From contig NZ_JAOARI010000011.1 in assembly GCF_025210605.1 (NCBI RefSeq), positions 1 to 64,000 of the forward strand: DNA of 64,000 nucleotides, in the 5' to 3' direction. Below, piece by piece: positions 42,436-52,724 of the stretch. The stretch comes from Halodesulfovibrio sp. Its GTDB lineage: Bacteria; Desulfobacterota; Desulfovibrionia; Desulfovibrionales; Desulfovibrionaceae. Each line of letters opens with the position of its first letter. Within the stretch, counting starts at the first letter, position 1. The notes under the pieces were generated by a model. The model saw only the letters and a list, made by a program, of their open reading frames with translations, was not told where the DNA came from and ran no database searches. Made by a program: the position numbers and the translations under genes.

Positions 42436-44019
42436 ATGAGCAGAATACCGCGGTCTACTTTTATAGGGAAGAGTAGACCGGCTCTTTTCTTCATTATCGC
42501 CACGTGCTGCGCAATATGCTATCACCTTGCCGTTCACCAATGGTTCACGGAGTCTTCTCCCGTGCACTTTTTTCTTCCACTATTTTTAGGAACTATAATT
42601 TTCCTTTTCACAAGCTATTTCGCCTCCCAGAACAGCAAGATTGAAGAAATTGCAAATTCCCGCCTAGAACAACTGGCTGCGACAAAAACGGAAGTCACGC
42701 AACTCCGCATGCGACTTGTTGACGTGGAACGCAGGGCACGCTCTGCACGCCGAGAAGCACAACGCTTGCGGTTGGAACGTTGCACTCCACGCATTGAATT
42801 AACCAATAAATTTGAAACAACATTCCACGCCACGCCGGACTCAATTCTTTTGGCAGACATGGAGTCCGGTCTTGTAACTGATGTTAACGAGAGCTTTCTC
42901 AGGTTACTCGATTATGACTGGAATGACGTTTACAATAATCCGGTCAACACCCTTTTTACATGGGCAAATGAACAAGATGCTCAAGAGTTTGCAACAGCAC
43001 TCATAACGGGGCAAACAGCAAACAATCTACAGGCAATATCTCAATCTCAAAACAGGGCAGACTTTTTTGCTTTGGTGTCAATGCGGTCAGTATCAATTTC
43101 TGGAAAGCGTACACTCGTTATTGCTGTACGCGATTGTTCAGACCTTCATGCAGCTCACGATAAAATCCGTACTTTTTCGACAGCACTTGAACAAAGTCCA
43201 GTCGGCACAGCAATTCTTTCAAGCGATGGCTGTGTCGTGCACATCAATACACGATTTGCAAAGCTAACAGGATATACTGCCGAAGAACTCCACGGCAACA
43301 AAATTCCTTTTTTCGAGAACCTTCCAGAAGAATCTGTCTTATCGTGGGAAAACTTGGCAACAAAATCCGAATGGCATAGCGAAATTTATGCTCCCTGCTG
43401 CAAAAAAGGTAACTGCTGGTTTTCTATTTCTATTTCACCTGTCACAGAAAATGGCAAAGCCTCTCGATATGTATTGATTCTTGAAGACATAACCAAGAAA
43501 AAAGCACAAGAGCGCCATATTCAACACATGGCAATGCATGACGGGCTTACAGGGGTCGCGAACCGTCGCCATTTCAAAATGCAGCTGAAACAATCGATAG
43601 AATTGCAGCGCAGAAGCCAAATTCCATTTGCACTCATTTTTATGGATTTAAACAAGTTCAAAGAAATCAACGACACTAGGGGACATGACTTTGGTGATGA
43701 AGTCTTAAAAAAGACAGCCAGTCGCCTTAAAAGTGTTCTGCGAGAGGTAGACTTGGTTGCGCGTCCTGGTGGAGATGAATTCTTGCTTCTTCTTAGCGGC
43801 ATCCAGTCCATGGACGATCTACAAGCGACTCTGACTCGAATTGCCTATCATACCGCACAGCAAGTAACATTTTGTGATAACACGACTATCAACGTCACGG
43901 CTGCCATGGGCGTTGCGCTCTGTCCAGAACACGGTACAAATGCAGATGATCTCCTTTCTAAAGCAGACCACGCCATGTATGCATGCAAGCGGACAGAGTC
44001 CAGCCCGTTTGTCGTTTGA
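42436..44019 (+). CDS. Membrane diguanylate cyclase with two PAS domains
   Basis: The 527-residue protein has two N-terminal membrane segments (about 16-35 and 44-62), a coiled-coil linker (65-115), PAS domain 1 (about 125-235), PAS domain 2 (about 245-360) and a GGDEF domain (about 370-525). The active-site motif GGDEF is intact in RPGGDEFLLLL. The product-inhibition site RxxD (REVD) stands at the right distance before it. It should make cyclic di-GMP in response to a signal sensed by the PAS domains. No haem or flavin ligand can be assigned by eye. Confidence 0.93.
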   Translation: MSRIPRSTFIGKSRPALFFIIATCCAICYHLAVHQWFTESSPVHFFLPLFLGTIIFLFTSYFASQNSKIEEIANSRLEQLAATKTEVTQLRMRLVDVERRARSARREAQRLRLERCTPRIELTNKFETTFHATPDSILLADMESGLVTDVNESFLRLLDYDWNDVYNNPVNTLFTWANEQDAQEFATALITGQTANNLQAISQSQNRADFFALVSMRSVSISGKRTLVIAVRDCSDLHAAHDKIRTFSTALEQSPVGTAILSSDGCVVHINTRFAKLTGYTAEELHGNKIPFFENLPEESVLSWENLATKSEWHSEIYAPCCKKGNCWFSISISPVTENGKASRYVLILEDITKKKAQERHIQHMAMHDGLTGVANRRHFKMQLKQSIELQRRSQIPFALIFMDLNKFKEINDTRGHDFGDEVLKKTASRLKSVLREVDLVARPGGDEFLLLLSGIQSMDDLQATLTRIAYHTAQQVTFCDNTTINVTAAMGVALCPEHGTNADDLLSKADHAMYACKRTESSPFVV

Positions 44020-44092
44020 GAGCCATCAATGGAAATGAACTCCTGTCGCAGATAACCGCACCCGAACAGTACGGTTATCTACTAAAAAAAGA

Positions 44093-45016
44093 TTAGTAGT
44101 CGATCGTCACATCATTTCGCTGCCACTGAATTTTGCCTCTGCTCTTTTTGTACTTACGCAGCAGCACATACAATGCTCCAGCGCCGCCATCCTTATTTTG
44201 TGCAGTGCAAAATGCCAAAACAACACGCTTAAAAGGGTCACGAGTGAGCCATTCCTGAATGCGCTCACGCAACACAGCATACCCTTCTGGAGAATTTTTC
44301 CCACGCCCCGGTATGAGCAACACAGTGCGTTTTCCTTTATTATAAGAAGCACGAAGGAAACAAACCAAGGCTTCGTACGCTTCCTGCGCGACCATACCAT
44401 GCATGTCAAGATGCCCTTCTGGACTTAACTGCCCTGCACGCAACTTTCCCAGTATTATAGGGTCTAGCCCCTCAACATGTCCTTGAATATACTCATTGGT
44501 ATATTCGAGCCTAAACTCAACCTCACCGTCCAACAACGCTTGCAAGGCTTTGACCGGATCATCGGCAGCAGTTCCTTTTTTTGCACTTAGCACAACATCG
44601 GGCACAACTTCGCGTCCCTTGTTGCTCAATCCGGTTACACCTTTCATTGCAGCAGCAAATGCGTCCTCTTCAGGAACCTCAACCTTCGGTTTTACAGAAC
44701 TTACAGCTTCTTTGGATCGCTCACGTGCTGTCTGTTTTTTACTCTTTTTCTTAGAAGCTTTTGAGAAGCCTTTCGCATCCTCCATCCGCATTGCCGGTTC
44801 ATTGGAATGAATGCATTTTTTCACTTTTCCCTGACCACCATCTAAGTTGGATACATTTGACATTGCTTGAAAAAACAAGTCTTCATCATCTGAAGGAACT
44901 GAAAACAACTCTTCTTCAGGAATATGTTTTTTTGTGTGCTTTGCTTTTTTCTTCTTTGGTGCACTGGGGTCAGGAAAATCTTTTTTATTCAATTTTTTAA
45001 AAGGATTATTGTCCAT
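44093..45016 (-). CDS. Smr domain protein
   Basis: The 307-residue protein has a long charged, Lys-rich N-terminal half without clear fold (NNPFKKLNKKDFPDPSAPKKKKAKHTKK). The C-terminal Smr domain (about 205-305) shows LDMHGMVAQEAYEALVCFL, LLIPGRGKNSPEG and the GALYVLLRK end. Smr domains nick branched or paired DNA or RNA and also occur in MutS2 and YdaL-type proteins. AAGGTG precedes the ATG at 45016. Substrate unknown. Confidence 0.88.
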   Translation of the reverse strand: MDNNPFKKLNKKDFPDPSAPKKKKAKHTKKHIPEEELFSVPSDDEDLFFQAMSNVSNLDGGQGKVKKCIHSNEPAMRMEDAKGFSKASKKKSKKQTARERSKEAVSSVKPKVEVPEEDAFAAAMKGVTGLSNKGREVVPDVVLSAKKGTAADDPVKALQALLDGEVEFRLEYTNEYIQGHVEGLDPIILGKLRAGQLSPEGHLDMHGMVAQEAYEALVCFLRASYNKGKRTVLLIPGRGKNSPEGYAVLRERIQEWLTRDPFKRVVLAFCTAQNKDGGAGALYVLLRKYKKSRGKIQWQRNDVTIDY

Positions 45017-45123
45017 ATCTATCACCTTCACTACGCATTATCATAAAAAAATATCGATACAAAACACCCTTTACAAGGACGCTTTAGTGCTCTTATAACC
45101 GTCGAGCAAAATAAGGAGCATAC

Positions 45124-45423
45124 ATGTATTCTTTTACCCCAACTGGTGTCTGTGCTAAACAGATTCTGTTCGACATAACCGATGGTGCTATCCACGACGT
45201 TAAATTTGTTAAAGGCTGTCCCGGCTCCCTTTCCGCATTAAGCAAAATGCTTGAAGGGAAAGCTGTTGAAGAAGTTATTTCTCTCCTCAGAGGAACTCTT
45301 TGCGGTACAAAAAACACTTCCTGTCCAGATCGACTTGCTGAAGCTCTTGAAGAAATTCAGAAAGGCAATGTTACTCCGTATGAAGTAAAAGCAGCCTCAA
45401 GCGGTTTCAACCCGTTTTCATAA
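45124..45423 (+). CDS. TSCPD domain protein (TIGR03905 type)
   Basis: This 99-residue protein shows YSFTPTGVCAKQILFDITDGAIHDVKFVKGCPGSLSALSKMLEGK, typical of small stand-alone TSCPD proteins. Its conserved Cys residues (GVCAKQI, KGCPG, GTLCGTKNTSCPDRLAEAL) resemble the C-terminal domain of vitamin B12-dependent ribonucleotide reductases. Stand-alone members have been proposed to bind metal or assist such reductases; the role is not established. AAGGAG precedes the start. Confidence 0.85.
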   Translation: MYSFTPTGVCAKQILFDITDGAIHDVKFVKGCPGSLSALSKMLEGKAVEEVISLLRGTLCGTKNTSCPDRLAEALEEIQKGNVTPYEVKAASSGFNPFS

Positions 45424-45489
45424 CAGCTGATACATTTTTTCTGTGTACCAGCAGATGCTAACGCAGCATTAGAAATAGTTCTTTATGCG

Positions 45490-45527
45490 AAAAAAATACC
45501 CTGACACCGTCGTGTCAGGGTATTTTT
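45490..45527. terminator. Bidirectional terminator between TSCPD and recJ genes
   Basis: TACCCTGACAC and GTGTCAGGGTA form an 11-bp stem with a 4-base loop, with A runs on the left and T runs on the right. Confidence 0.85.
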
Positions 45528-45531
45528 ACAT

Positions 45532-47241
45532 CTAACTTAAAAATTCCCAATCTTTTATTTTCAGGTCCACACTGGCACTGCCGTTGTACCGGTCAATTCT
45601 TGGAGAATATGCAAGACGCAACTTCCTGCCCTCCATAGAAGGCGGTATGTCATCAACCATTCTCCATGCTTTTGCATGCAATGTAATACCGGAATCCAAG
45701 TCGAGCAATTCCAACTTCAAATGCTTACGAGCGAATATGCGACGGGACTTGAGAAGTAACACTGGCGAAGTAAAAACAGGTTCGCTGTTTCCCATACCAA
45801 ACGGCTGTAACAGCTCAAGCTCTTTAAGTAAGGTGAAGTCTGCTGCTAACTCAAATCCCATTGGAGCATCAAATTTCAATGTTGCTGTTAACTGCTTATC
45901 CCCAACAGTCTCAATCACAATCTCGTTGAATCGCTCACGCAACTCATCCAGATTGTCCGCTGCCAGAGACATTCCCGCAGCAAGCTTATGCCCACCGAAC
46001 CCAAGCAACAAATCTTTGCAACGACAAAGACCTTCGTGAAGATGAAACTCGCTTATTGACCGACCTGAGCCTTTAATATTGTCACCTTCACGGCATAGGA
46101 TCAGCGTCGGCTTGTAAAACTTTTCCACAACCCGTGAAGCCACAATACCGATAACACCGGAGTGCCAGTCTTCTCCGTACAGAACTAACCCCATTCTGTC
46201 AGACTGAGCTTCTGCCTGTTCCATAGCGGCATTGAGAATACGCTCTTCTTCATTTTTGCGCTCTTCATTCATCACATCAAGCTCACGGGCAAGCTGGCGA
46301 GAACGCTCATAATCATCAGTAAGCAGCATTTCCAGAGCAATATCAGCCTTACCCATTCGTCCTGCCGCATTTATGCGTGGGGCAAGACCAAAAGCAACCT
46401 GTCCTGCTTCAACAGCTCCACCAGCAGCGTAACCGGAAACTTCTTTCAAAGCTGCAATGCCGGGGCGTCGAGCATCTTTAATTTTGAGCAAACCATTTTT
46501 AACTAAAATTCTGTTTTGACCGGAAAGGCTCACTACATCGGCAATAGTGCCAAGTGCAACGAGATCAAGTAAATCCCGCACATCTACTTTTATCTTGGAT
46601 TCTTTTACAAGGTGAGCATTTAGTGCACACATTAAAAAGAATGCAACACCGACACCGGCAAGATGCGGGCACGGGCATTCACTAAGCCTAGGATTACAAA
46701 TAGCGTGTGCATCCGGCAACGTTTCAGCAGGAAGGTGGTGATCTGAGACAACAACAGTCATCCCCAGCTCTCGAGCTTTGGCAATCGGTGCAAAATCTGT
46801 GATGCCGCAGTCTACTGTAAGCAGAAGCTCTACACCATCCTCAGCTAGGCGCTCAATCCATGCCTCGTTAAGACCATAGCCTTCTTCCATACGATTCGGG
46901 ATGTGCTGGATAATGTCATACCCGTGCGCTTTAACCATCTGGGTAACAACTGCGGATGATGTTACGCCATCCACATCATAGTCGCCCCATACAGCCATTT
47001 TTTTACCTGCACCCAATGCATCTGCAAGTACAGCGGCGCTCTCTTCCAGCCCCGGCCACTTGCAAAACGGCTCAAGATATTTAAGCCCCGGCGAAAGATA
47101 CTGCTGCATATCCTCTGGCGTGTGCATGCCACGCAACCATAGGATATCAATCAGTGTCTGAGAAATTTCTAACTGTCCCGCCCAGTCTGTCAATTCGGAA
47201 GGTGCGCTTTCGCCTTCACGCTGTACCCAATTTTTAGCCAA
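45532..47241 (-). CDS. recJ: Single-stranded-DNA exonuclease RecJ
   Basis: RecJ degrades single-stranded DNA 5' to 3' in recombination and repair. The 569 residues show the DHH-family motifs in order: GDYDVDGVTSSAVV (about 80), LTVDCGITDF, VVSDHHLPAE (about 156), and HLAGVGVAFFLMCAL. DHHA1 follows (GSGRSISEFHLHEGL, LLGFGGHKLAAGMSL), then a C-terminal OB fold. Length is normal. Confidence 0.95.
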   Translation of the reverse strand: MAKNWVQREGESAPSELTDWAGQLEISQTLIDILWLRGMHTPEDMQQYLSPGLKYLEPFCKWPGLEESAAVLADALGAGKKMAVWGDYDVDGVTSSAVVTQMVKAHGYDIIQHIPNRMEEGYGLNEAWIERLAEDGVELLLTVDCGITDFAPIAKARELGMTVVVSDHHLPAETLPDAHAICNPRLSECPCPHLAGVGVAFFLMCALNAHLVKESKIKVDVRDLLDLVALGTIADVVSLSGQNRILVKNGLLKIKDARRPGIAALKEVSGYAAGGAVEAGQVAFGLAPRINAAGRMGKADIALEMLLTDDYERSRQLARELDVMNEERKNEEERILNAAMEQAEAQSDRMGLVLYGEDWHSGVIGIVASRVVEKFYKPTLILCREGDNIKGSGRSISEFHLHEGLCRCKDLLLGFGGHKLAAGMSLAADNLDELRERFNEIVIETVGDKQLTATLKFDAPMGFELAADFTLLKELELLQPFGMGNSEPVFTSPVLLLKSRRIFARKHLKLELLDLDSGITLHAKAWRMVDDIPPSMEGRKLRLAYSPRIDRYNGSASVDLKIKDWEFLS

Positions 47242-47282
47242 AACAACTCCAGTACGGTAACAATATCATCTAATGTAAAAGT

Positions 47283-47318
47283 AACAGCAGAGAATTACAT
47301 AGGTAATTCTCTGCTGTT
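47283..47318. terminator. 16-bp hairpin terminator downstream of the TPR gene
   Basis: AACAGCAGAGAATTAC and GTAATTCTCTGCTGTT pair perfectly around ATAG. On the minus strand a T-rich tract follows, so it should end the pyrF-TPR transcript before recJ. Confidence 0.65.
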
Positions 47319-47351
47319 CAAAGTAACGTATCGTAATAAAATAGTAAGAAG

Positions 47352-48305
47352 CTATTCTAAAAACAAGTCATCATCGTCGTCATCACTGCCGAATACGTCG
47401 TCCGCTGAAGGTGATGGTTCCGGTGCTTTTTCCGGCTTTGCAGATTCAAGCTCAAGTCCGTTCCCTACAGCAGCTGAGACTTCTTCTTTTCTACTTGCCG
47501 CAACTTGAGCTGTACGAACAGCAGTGCGTACTTCTGAAACTCGATCTTTAGGTACAAGATTTTTATCAAGAAGCCATAAGAAGAATTTGATAACAACATC
47601 AAAACCAGGGTTAACTTCAATTGCCTTCATAAGATAATCTACGCACGGGGCATATTCTTTATTTTCAAAGTAGGCGCGAGCAATGTTGTAATAAAGGTGA
47701 TCGTCACCACCCGACAATTCAAGAGCTCTGTTGTAGTATTCCAAAGACTGTTTCGTCATCTGGTTTTTACGAAGGCTTATGCCGAACTCGTTAAATAAAT
47801 GTTTGTGCTTTCCTTCAAACGCAGCATCCAGCTTAACAAGTCTTTCAAAGATGTTATTAGCTTTGCTGGTTTCTCCGCGATCAAGGTAGGTTAACCCCAG
47901 CCCGAAGTTAGCACGAACATTTTCTTCATCAACCTGTAGAGCATTGCCGTATTCAAATTCCGCAGTAAAGTTCTCACCGTTATTTCTGTGCGTGTCGGCA
48001 CGGTCAACAGTATCGGCAAGTTCCTGCATTTTCGGGAACACTGTTGTTACATAAAACTCAGGTTCCGGCTGAAAACGTGCAATAAGATCTTCCAGCGTGA
48101 TGAAACGTTTTTTTCCTGAAGGGATATAATTTGCGTTAAGAGGCTGAACTTCCATTTTCCCGTCCAGCTCTTCCACAAACCAGAAAGTTTTCTGTACGGA
48201 CTTACGAACGCCAGTACCGGTCTCTGTCTTTTTCACTTCCTGCGTGGAAAAAATGCCTTTAATCGGCTCCCGTTCTTCCTTTGAAATTACTTCCTGTACA
48301 CCCAC
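47352..48305 (-). CDS. Cytoplasmic TPR-repeat protein
   Basis: The 317-residue protein has an N-terminal domain of about 110 residues (KGIFSTQEVKKTETGTGVRKSVQKTFWFVEEL) followed by four TPR units (about 115-250). It ends in an acidic tail (SDDDDDDLFLE). There is no signal peptide. The first part, with its KTFWFVEELDGKMEVQPLNANYIP pattern, recurs in Desulfovibrio TPR proteins but has no known role. It follows pyrF by 33 bases and likely shares the yicC-remA-gmk-pyrF transcript. Confidence 0.8.
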   Translation of the reverse strand: MGVQEVISKEEREPIKGIFSTQEVKKTETGTGVRKSVQKTFWFVEELDGKMEVQPLNANYIPSGKKRFITLEDLIARFQPEPEFYVTTVFPKMQELADTVDRADTHRNNGENFTAEFEYGNALQVDEENVRANFGLGLTYLDRGETSKANNIFERLVKLDAAFEGKHKHLFNEFGISLRKNQMTKQSLEYYNRALELSGGDDHLYYNIARAYFENKEYAPCVDYLMKAIEVNPGFDVVIKFFLWLLDKNLVPKDRVSEVRTAVRTAQVAASRKEEVSAAVGNGLELESAKPEKAPEPSPSADDVFGSDDDDDDLFLE

Positions 48306-48338
48306 TTCAACCTCCTCAGATCCAGCAGAAACTCGTGG

Positions 48339-49034
48339 TTATATTTTCATGGACTCCAGAATCTCCTGTGCAGCATGCAATGGAGATTCCGCCCCTGTTA
48401 CAGGACGCCCGACAACCAGATAGTCAGATCCGGCTTTCACAGCTTGTGCCGGAGTCATTGTACGTCTCTGGTCATCACCAAGGGAAACCGGACGGATTCC
48501 CGGGGTAAGACAAATAAACTCATTCCCGCAAGATTTTTTGATTGTATCAACTTCAAAACCGGAGCAGACAACGCCGTTAATGCCCCATTCCTTACCGGAT
48601 GTAGCAAACGATACTACTGTATCTTCGAGCGATGTTGTCATTCCTTTAGGTAAATCTTCCTGAGACATTGATGTAAGTACAGTTACACCGAGCAGCAACG
48701 GTGAAACACCAGAATCTACAGAACCTTCTGCCAGACCTGCAACAGCAGCTCTAGCCATGCGCTCTCCGCCCATAAGGTGAATATTTACCATGTCCACACC
48801 GTGCCGTACGCTGGAGCGCACTGCACCTTGAACAGTATTCGGAATATCAAAGAACTTCATATCAAGAAAGACTTTGAAGCCCATTTCTTTTAATTCACCA
48901 ATAATTTCAGGGCCTGCGGCTGTAAAAAGCTCCAACCCTACCTTTACCCAGACATCAGCACCTTTGAGCATTCGCGCCATAGCAAGTGCTCCTGCTTTAT
49001 CCGGATAATCAAGCGCAATAACAAGATTCGCCAT
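48339..49034 (-). CDS. pyrF: Orotidine 5'-phosphate decarboxylase
   Basis: PyrF makes UMP. The 231-residue TIM barrel shows LVIALDYPD, the catalytic motif [13 protein letters not shown] (Asp-Lys-Asp), LGVTVLTS and [35 protein letters not shown]. It starts two bases after the gmk stop, an uncommon but coherent pairing of two nucleotide-synthesis genes. Confidence 0.96.
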   Translation of the reverse strand: MANLVIALDYPDKAGALAMARMLKGADVWVKVGLELFTAAGPEIIGELKEMGFKVFLDMKFFDIPNTVQGAVRSSVRHGVDMVNIHLMGGERMARAAVAGLAEGSVDSGVSPLLLGVTVLTSMSQEDLPKGMTTSLEDTVVSFATSGKEWGINGVVCSGFEVDTIKKSCGNEFICLTPGIRPVSLGDDQRRTMTPAQAVKAGSDYLVVGRPVTGAESPLHAAQEILESMKI

Positions 49035-49036
49035 GC

Positions 49037-49696
49037 TTATCTCCAGTCTTCCATAATAGAATCAACGAGATCAGGAGAGCTTTGTGGTGACAGCGTAGCA
49101 GCGATATATGCACTGCGCAGCTGATCGTACGCTTTATCCAGATCATCGTTAACAATCCATGCGTTAAACCAGTGTGCCTGCTCCAACTCTTTTTGAGCAT
49201 TTGCAATACGACGCATAATTGTCGACTCATCATCAGTGCCGCGACCACGCAAGCGCTTTTCCAGTTCTTCACGGGAAGGAGGCAAAATAAATACGTAGCA
49301 ACCTTGCTTTAAGTTTCCGTAAAGCTGGCTTGCGCCCTGCACATCTATATCAAATATAATGTCATACCCTTGCTGGAGCATTTCTAAGGTTGCCTCTTTA
49401 GGCGTACCATAGAACTTGCCATGCACCTCAGCCCACTCTGCAAAGAAACCGGCATCACGCTTTTCGCAAAACTCTTCTTCGGATACGAAGTAATAATCTT
49501 TGCCGTGAACTTCGCCCTCACGAGGCTGTCGGGTAGTGTATGAAATCGAAAACGAAAATCGAGGAAATTCTTTCAGCAGACGTCTTGTCAAAGTAGTCTT
49601 GCCAGTGCCGGAAGGTGCACACAGTACGAGAACAATTCCCCGTCGACCAGTTGAATCAAAAGCTGTATCGACGTTACTGGAAATATCGAGAGTCAT
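49037..49696 (-). CDS. gmk: Guanylate kinase
   Basis: Gmk phosphorylates GMP to GDP. The 219 residues carry the P-loop [15 protein letters not shown], the GMP-binding pattern [27 protein letters not shown] and IDVQGASQL. The start shares a base with the remA stop, continuing the conserved yicC-remA-gmk order. Confidence 0.96.
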   Translation of the reverse strand: MTLDISSNVDTAFDSTGRRGIVLVLCAPSGTGKTTLTRRLLKEFPRFSFSISYTTRQPREGEVHGKDYYFVSEEEFCEKRDAGFFAEWAEVHGKFYGTPKEATLEMLQQGYDIIFDIDVQGASQLYGNLKQGCYVFILPPSREELEKRLRGRGTDDESTIMRRIANAQKELEQAHWFNAWIVNDDLDKAYDQLRSAYIAATLSPQSSPDLVDSIMEDWR

Positions 49697-49950
49697 TAGT
49701 CGTTATCCTCCTGTAGGAAACGCTGACTAATAGTTTCAGCCTGAATGGCAGATAAAATTACATGATTTGAATCTGTGATAATTATTGAGCGTGTTTTTCG
49801 CCCGTGTGTTGCATCAACAAGCCGCCCTTCATTTTTTGCATCTTCCCGAACACGACGCATAGGAGAAGACGTGGGCGTCACAATACTTACAACACGGTGA
49901 TGCACAACATAATTACCAAAACCGATGTTAAGCAGTTTACTGCTTTTCAT
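49696..49950 (-). CDS. remA: RemA/DUF370 family regulatory protein
   Basis: The 84-residue protein shows [65 protein letters not shown], the full-length DUF370 pattern (given here as family landmarks around NIGFGNYV and [10 protein letters not shown]). In Bacillus, RemA is a DNA-binding activator of biofilm genes. The deltaproteobacterial form always sits between yicC and gmk and its targets are unknown. Confidence 0.9.
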   Translation of the reverse strand: MKSSKLLNIGFGNYVVHHRVVSIVTPTSSPMRRVREDAKNEGRLVDATHGRKTRSIIITDSNHVILSAIQAETISQRFLQEDND

Positions 49951-49953
49951 ACG

Positions 49954-50835
49954 TTACTCCAGATTCTGCACCTGTTCCCGGCATTTCTCGAGTTCGTTTT
50001 TGAAATCAACGATGATACGTGCAATTTGCTGATCTTGAATTTTGTTGCCGCATGTATTCACTTCGCGGAAACATTCCTGCAACGTAAAATCAAGACGCTT
50101 ACCAGCTTCGCCACCGCCTTTGATAAGCTCATCCAAACGCTCAATATGCGCGTTCAAACGGGTGATTTCTTCACTTACATCAAGCTTATCGGACAGAACT
50201 GTAATTTCCTGTAAGAAACGTTGTTCTTCCAGTTCAGCTTCGACACGGGCGAGGACTTCGGTAATGCGGTCACGCAATGTTTCAAAGCGCTCTTCTTTAA
50301 TCTGCGGTGCACGCTCTGTAATGGTAGAAACCCATTCGCGCATACGTGCTGTGCGCTCAAGCATGTCAGCAGAAAGAGCTGTCGCTTCAGTTGCGCGAGC
50401 TTTGTTCCAGTCAGCAAGCGCAAGTTCGAGACCTTCAACAAGCTGGTTAGAAAATTCTTTTTCCGGTTCTTTATTACTGTCTTCCCAGAGAAAAGACATG
50501 CCGAGCATACGGGTGTAGTCCGGTGCAAACTCATCACCGCGTTTCTGGGCAAAGGCAGCCAGTTCATCAAGCATCGCTGTTGCCTGAGCCGTATTAAACG
50601 CAACTGCCTGCAACTCTGCGCGCTGAATCTGCAAGTTGAGTGTAATTTCTACACGACCACGCTGCCCGAATTTGCGCACAGATTTTTCAAAACGGGTTTC
50701 CAGTGAGCGCGCCAGCATAGGGAGACGCCATTTGATATCAAGATGACGGCTGTTAACGCTTCGGATTTCCCAAGTCATGGTAAAGCCGTCGCCTTCGTGG
50801 GTGCAACGACCGTATCCTGTCATGCTTTTAAGCAT
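49954..50835 (-). CDS. yicC: YicC family RNA endoribonuclease
   Basis: This 293-residue protein starts with MTGYGR, the hallmark of YicC. It continues with IRSVNSRHLDIKWRLP and ends with the signature LDFTLQECFREVNTCGNKIQDQQIARIIVDFKNELEKCREQVQNLE, quoted here in part as the DUF1732 end. YicC-type proteins cleave RNA in E. coli. I chose the ATG at 50835 because GAGGAA precedes it and the family begins M-x-x-S-M-T-G-Y-G. It heads the yicC-remA-gmk-pyrF run. Confidence 0.93.
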   Translation of the reverse strand: MLKSMTGYGRCTHEGDGFTMTWEIRSVNSRHLDIKWRLPMLARSLETRFEKSVRKFGQRGRVEITLNLQIQRAELQAVAFNTAQATAMLDELAAFAQKRGDEFAPDYTRMLGMSFLWEDSNKEPEKEFSNQLVEGLELALADWNKARATEATALSADMLERTARMREWVSTITERAPQIKEERFETLRDRITEVLARVEAELEEQRFLQEITVLSDKLDVSEEITRLNAHIERLDELIKGGGEAGKRLDFTLQECFREVNTCGNKIQDQQIARIIVDFKNELEKCREQVQNLE

Positions 50836-51102
50836 ATATTCCTCTCTATATGTCAAAGCCCTGCGGTACTATTGCAGGGCATACGTTTTTTTTTGCATAC
50901 AGGAGTTCTCTCCTGCATAAGGGAATAGCCGCAACAAGTTGCTTGCTACGGCGCTCCACGCTTCCTACTCTACATCCATTCGTTATTCAAGACATGTTAT
51001 AACATAGAGTTGAAACTTTTCGGAAAATAACCGTGGAGTATACAGAAAAATAATACTCTATACTAAAAAGCAGCCGGACAAGTGCCCGACTGCTCATATG
51101 TT
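50836..51102 (-). promoter_or_regulatory. Structured leader upstream of yicC
   Basis: Three dyads lie in this gap: GCCCTGC-N9-GCAGGGC, CAGGAG-N4-CTCCTG and GCAACAAGTTGC. The first ends about 25 bases from the yicC start. On the minus strand these would form a chain of hairpins in the 5' leader. Whether they regulate is not shown. Confidence 0.35.
51065..51094 (-). terminator. Terminator of mtaB
   Basis: AGCAG-x-CGG pairs with CCG-x-CTGCT with one internal mismatch, followed on the minus strand by five T. Confidence 0.65.
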
Positions 51103-52401
51103 TTATTCTGCGACAACACGCAATCCACTTTTTTCAAATGCGACAGCTGTGCCGGTTGCTATCTCCCGTAATCCACAACCAAACGGGAGCGTTTCAAAAT
51201 AACATTCTGTATAAAACTGCGAAACACCTTTTTTCTCATCCGTAGACTGCACAACAACATCCAAAGGAATTTTTTCATCAATCAGTTGTTGCAGGAAAGT
51301 TTTTTTCTTTGCAGCAATGACATCACGCACAGCCTTTGCCCGTTCTTTTTTTATCTGCTTAGGCAATTGATTCGACATGGTTGCTGCCGCAGTACCCGGA
51401 CGAATAGAGTATGGGAAAACATGGGCATAGGTTATAGGCATAGCCTCAATAAACGCCATTGTTTCTGCAAACTCTTCTTCTGTTTCCCCCGGAAAGCCCA
51501 TGAGGATGTCGGCACCAAGCCCATACACAGGCCAAATTGCGTGCAATTTTTCTAAAAAATCTAAAAGAGGGGCTGTCTTATAATGTCCGCGTCCCATGCG
51601 TTTTAAAACAGAATCGCTCCCTGATTGCAACGAAATATGAAGCTGAGGCGCAACCATTGTGCTGCGAGCCAAGACATTCAAAGCTTTTTCTCCAAGTTGC
51701 CCCGGTTCAAGCGATGAAATTCTGAAACGGGCTTTGCCACCCCATTTTTTGCCAAGTGCAGATTCCAATTCGTCAATCAAGTCCCAAAAATCGGGAGTAC
51801 CATCAAGGTCACGCCCAAATTGCCGCAAATTCACACCGGAAAGAATAAGTTCTCTGAAACCGGATTCCAGTAAGGTTCTGGCTTCTGTCACGATATCCGC
51901 GATACTCCGAGAACGGGAGCGTCCACGAGTCAATGGAACGATGCAGTATGTGCAACGGTGTGAACAGCCATCCTGTACTTTTACAACAGCACGGGCACGA
52001 TTATACTTAGTTACCGCAAAATCAGGAAATACATTTTCCGGCTCAGTCATGCCTTCTTTTAATTCCGGCCATGTCTTAAGAGATGTTTTTGCATCTTGTG
52101 GAACAATGCGAACAACACCCGGTAACACTTTTAGTTCGTCGCCCATAACTTGTGCGGCACAACCTGTAACAACAATCTGTGCGTTTTCGTTTGCCCTATG
52201 CAACTGGCGCACAGTAGACCGTACGTCACTGACAGCTTTTGCAGTCACTGCACAAGAGTTTACGAGAATAAAATCAGCACCCGCCGCGGAGTCCGATTCT
52301 AAAAATCCGCGGGCAATCCACACTTCGCGTAGCGCCTGTGTTTCGTACTGATTAATTTTGCAGCCAAGTGTTGCTGCATAAAATGTATAAGATTCACTCA
52401 T
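51103..52401 (-). CDS. mtaB: tRNA t6A37 methylthiotransferase MtaB
   Basis: MtaB converts t6A37 to ms2t6A37 in tRNAs that read ANN codons. The 432 residues have the N-terminal UPF0004 cluster-binding domain (TLGCKINQYETQ, NSCAVTAKA, VTGCAAQV). The radical-SAM cluster CSHRCTYC follows (about residue 146), then GRSRSR, ELILSGVNLRQFGRD, HISLQSGSD and DILMGFPGETEEEF. The C-terminal TRAM domain is short. It transcribes alone, with a terminator behind it. Confidence 0.94.
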   Translation of the reverse strand: MSESYTFYAATLGCKINQYETQALREVWIARGFLESDSAAGADFILVNSCAVTAKAVSDVRSTVRQLHRANENAQIVVTGCAAQVMGDELKVLPGVVRIVPQDAKTSLKTWPELKEGMTEPENVFPDFAVTKYNRARAVVKVQDGCSHRCTYCIVPLTRGRSRSRSIADIVTEARTLLESGFRELILSGVNLRQFGRDLDGTPDFWDLIDELESALGKKWGGKARFRISSLEPGQLGEKALNVLARSTMVAPQLHISLQSGSDSVLKRMGRGHYKTAPLLDFLEKLHAIWPVYGLGADILMGFPGETEEEFAETMAFIEAMPITYAHVFPYSIRPGTAAATMSNQLPKQIKKERAKAVRDVIAAKKKTFLQQLIDEKIPLDVVVQSTDEKKGVSQFYTECYFETLPFGCGLREIATGTAVAFEKSGLRVVAE

Positions 52402-52724
52402 TCAAATTCTGCTCCGGCGTAATGTCGCCTTTTGCAGACTAGCCGGAAAATTTGCTGTGTCAACCGGTAAGACGCAAGCTAAAGCTGACATCGTTTTTCC
52501 CTCTGCTAAAAAAATCCTCTCCACCAACATATTGTTGTTTCGGTTAATCGCCACAACTCTTCGTTTCTAATCCGTATTTATATTCAACTACTTTTTCGTT
52601 TGCTGTTACCATAGCAACCACAAAGGGAGTTGTGCTGCTATTACCCAGCGCTGCAAGGCAACATTTTTATACAAACTTCCGGCACGAACAGAACATTAGA
52701 TGCTCTTGCTACACAGGTTCTTCT
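52402..52724. other. Gap between mtaB and the methyltransferase gene
   Basis: These 323 bases separate divergent genes and should hold both promoters. I see no gene and no clear dyad. Confidence 0.4.
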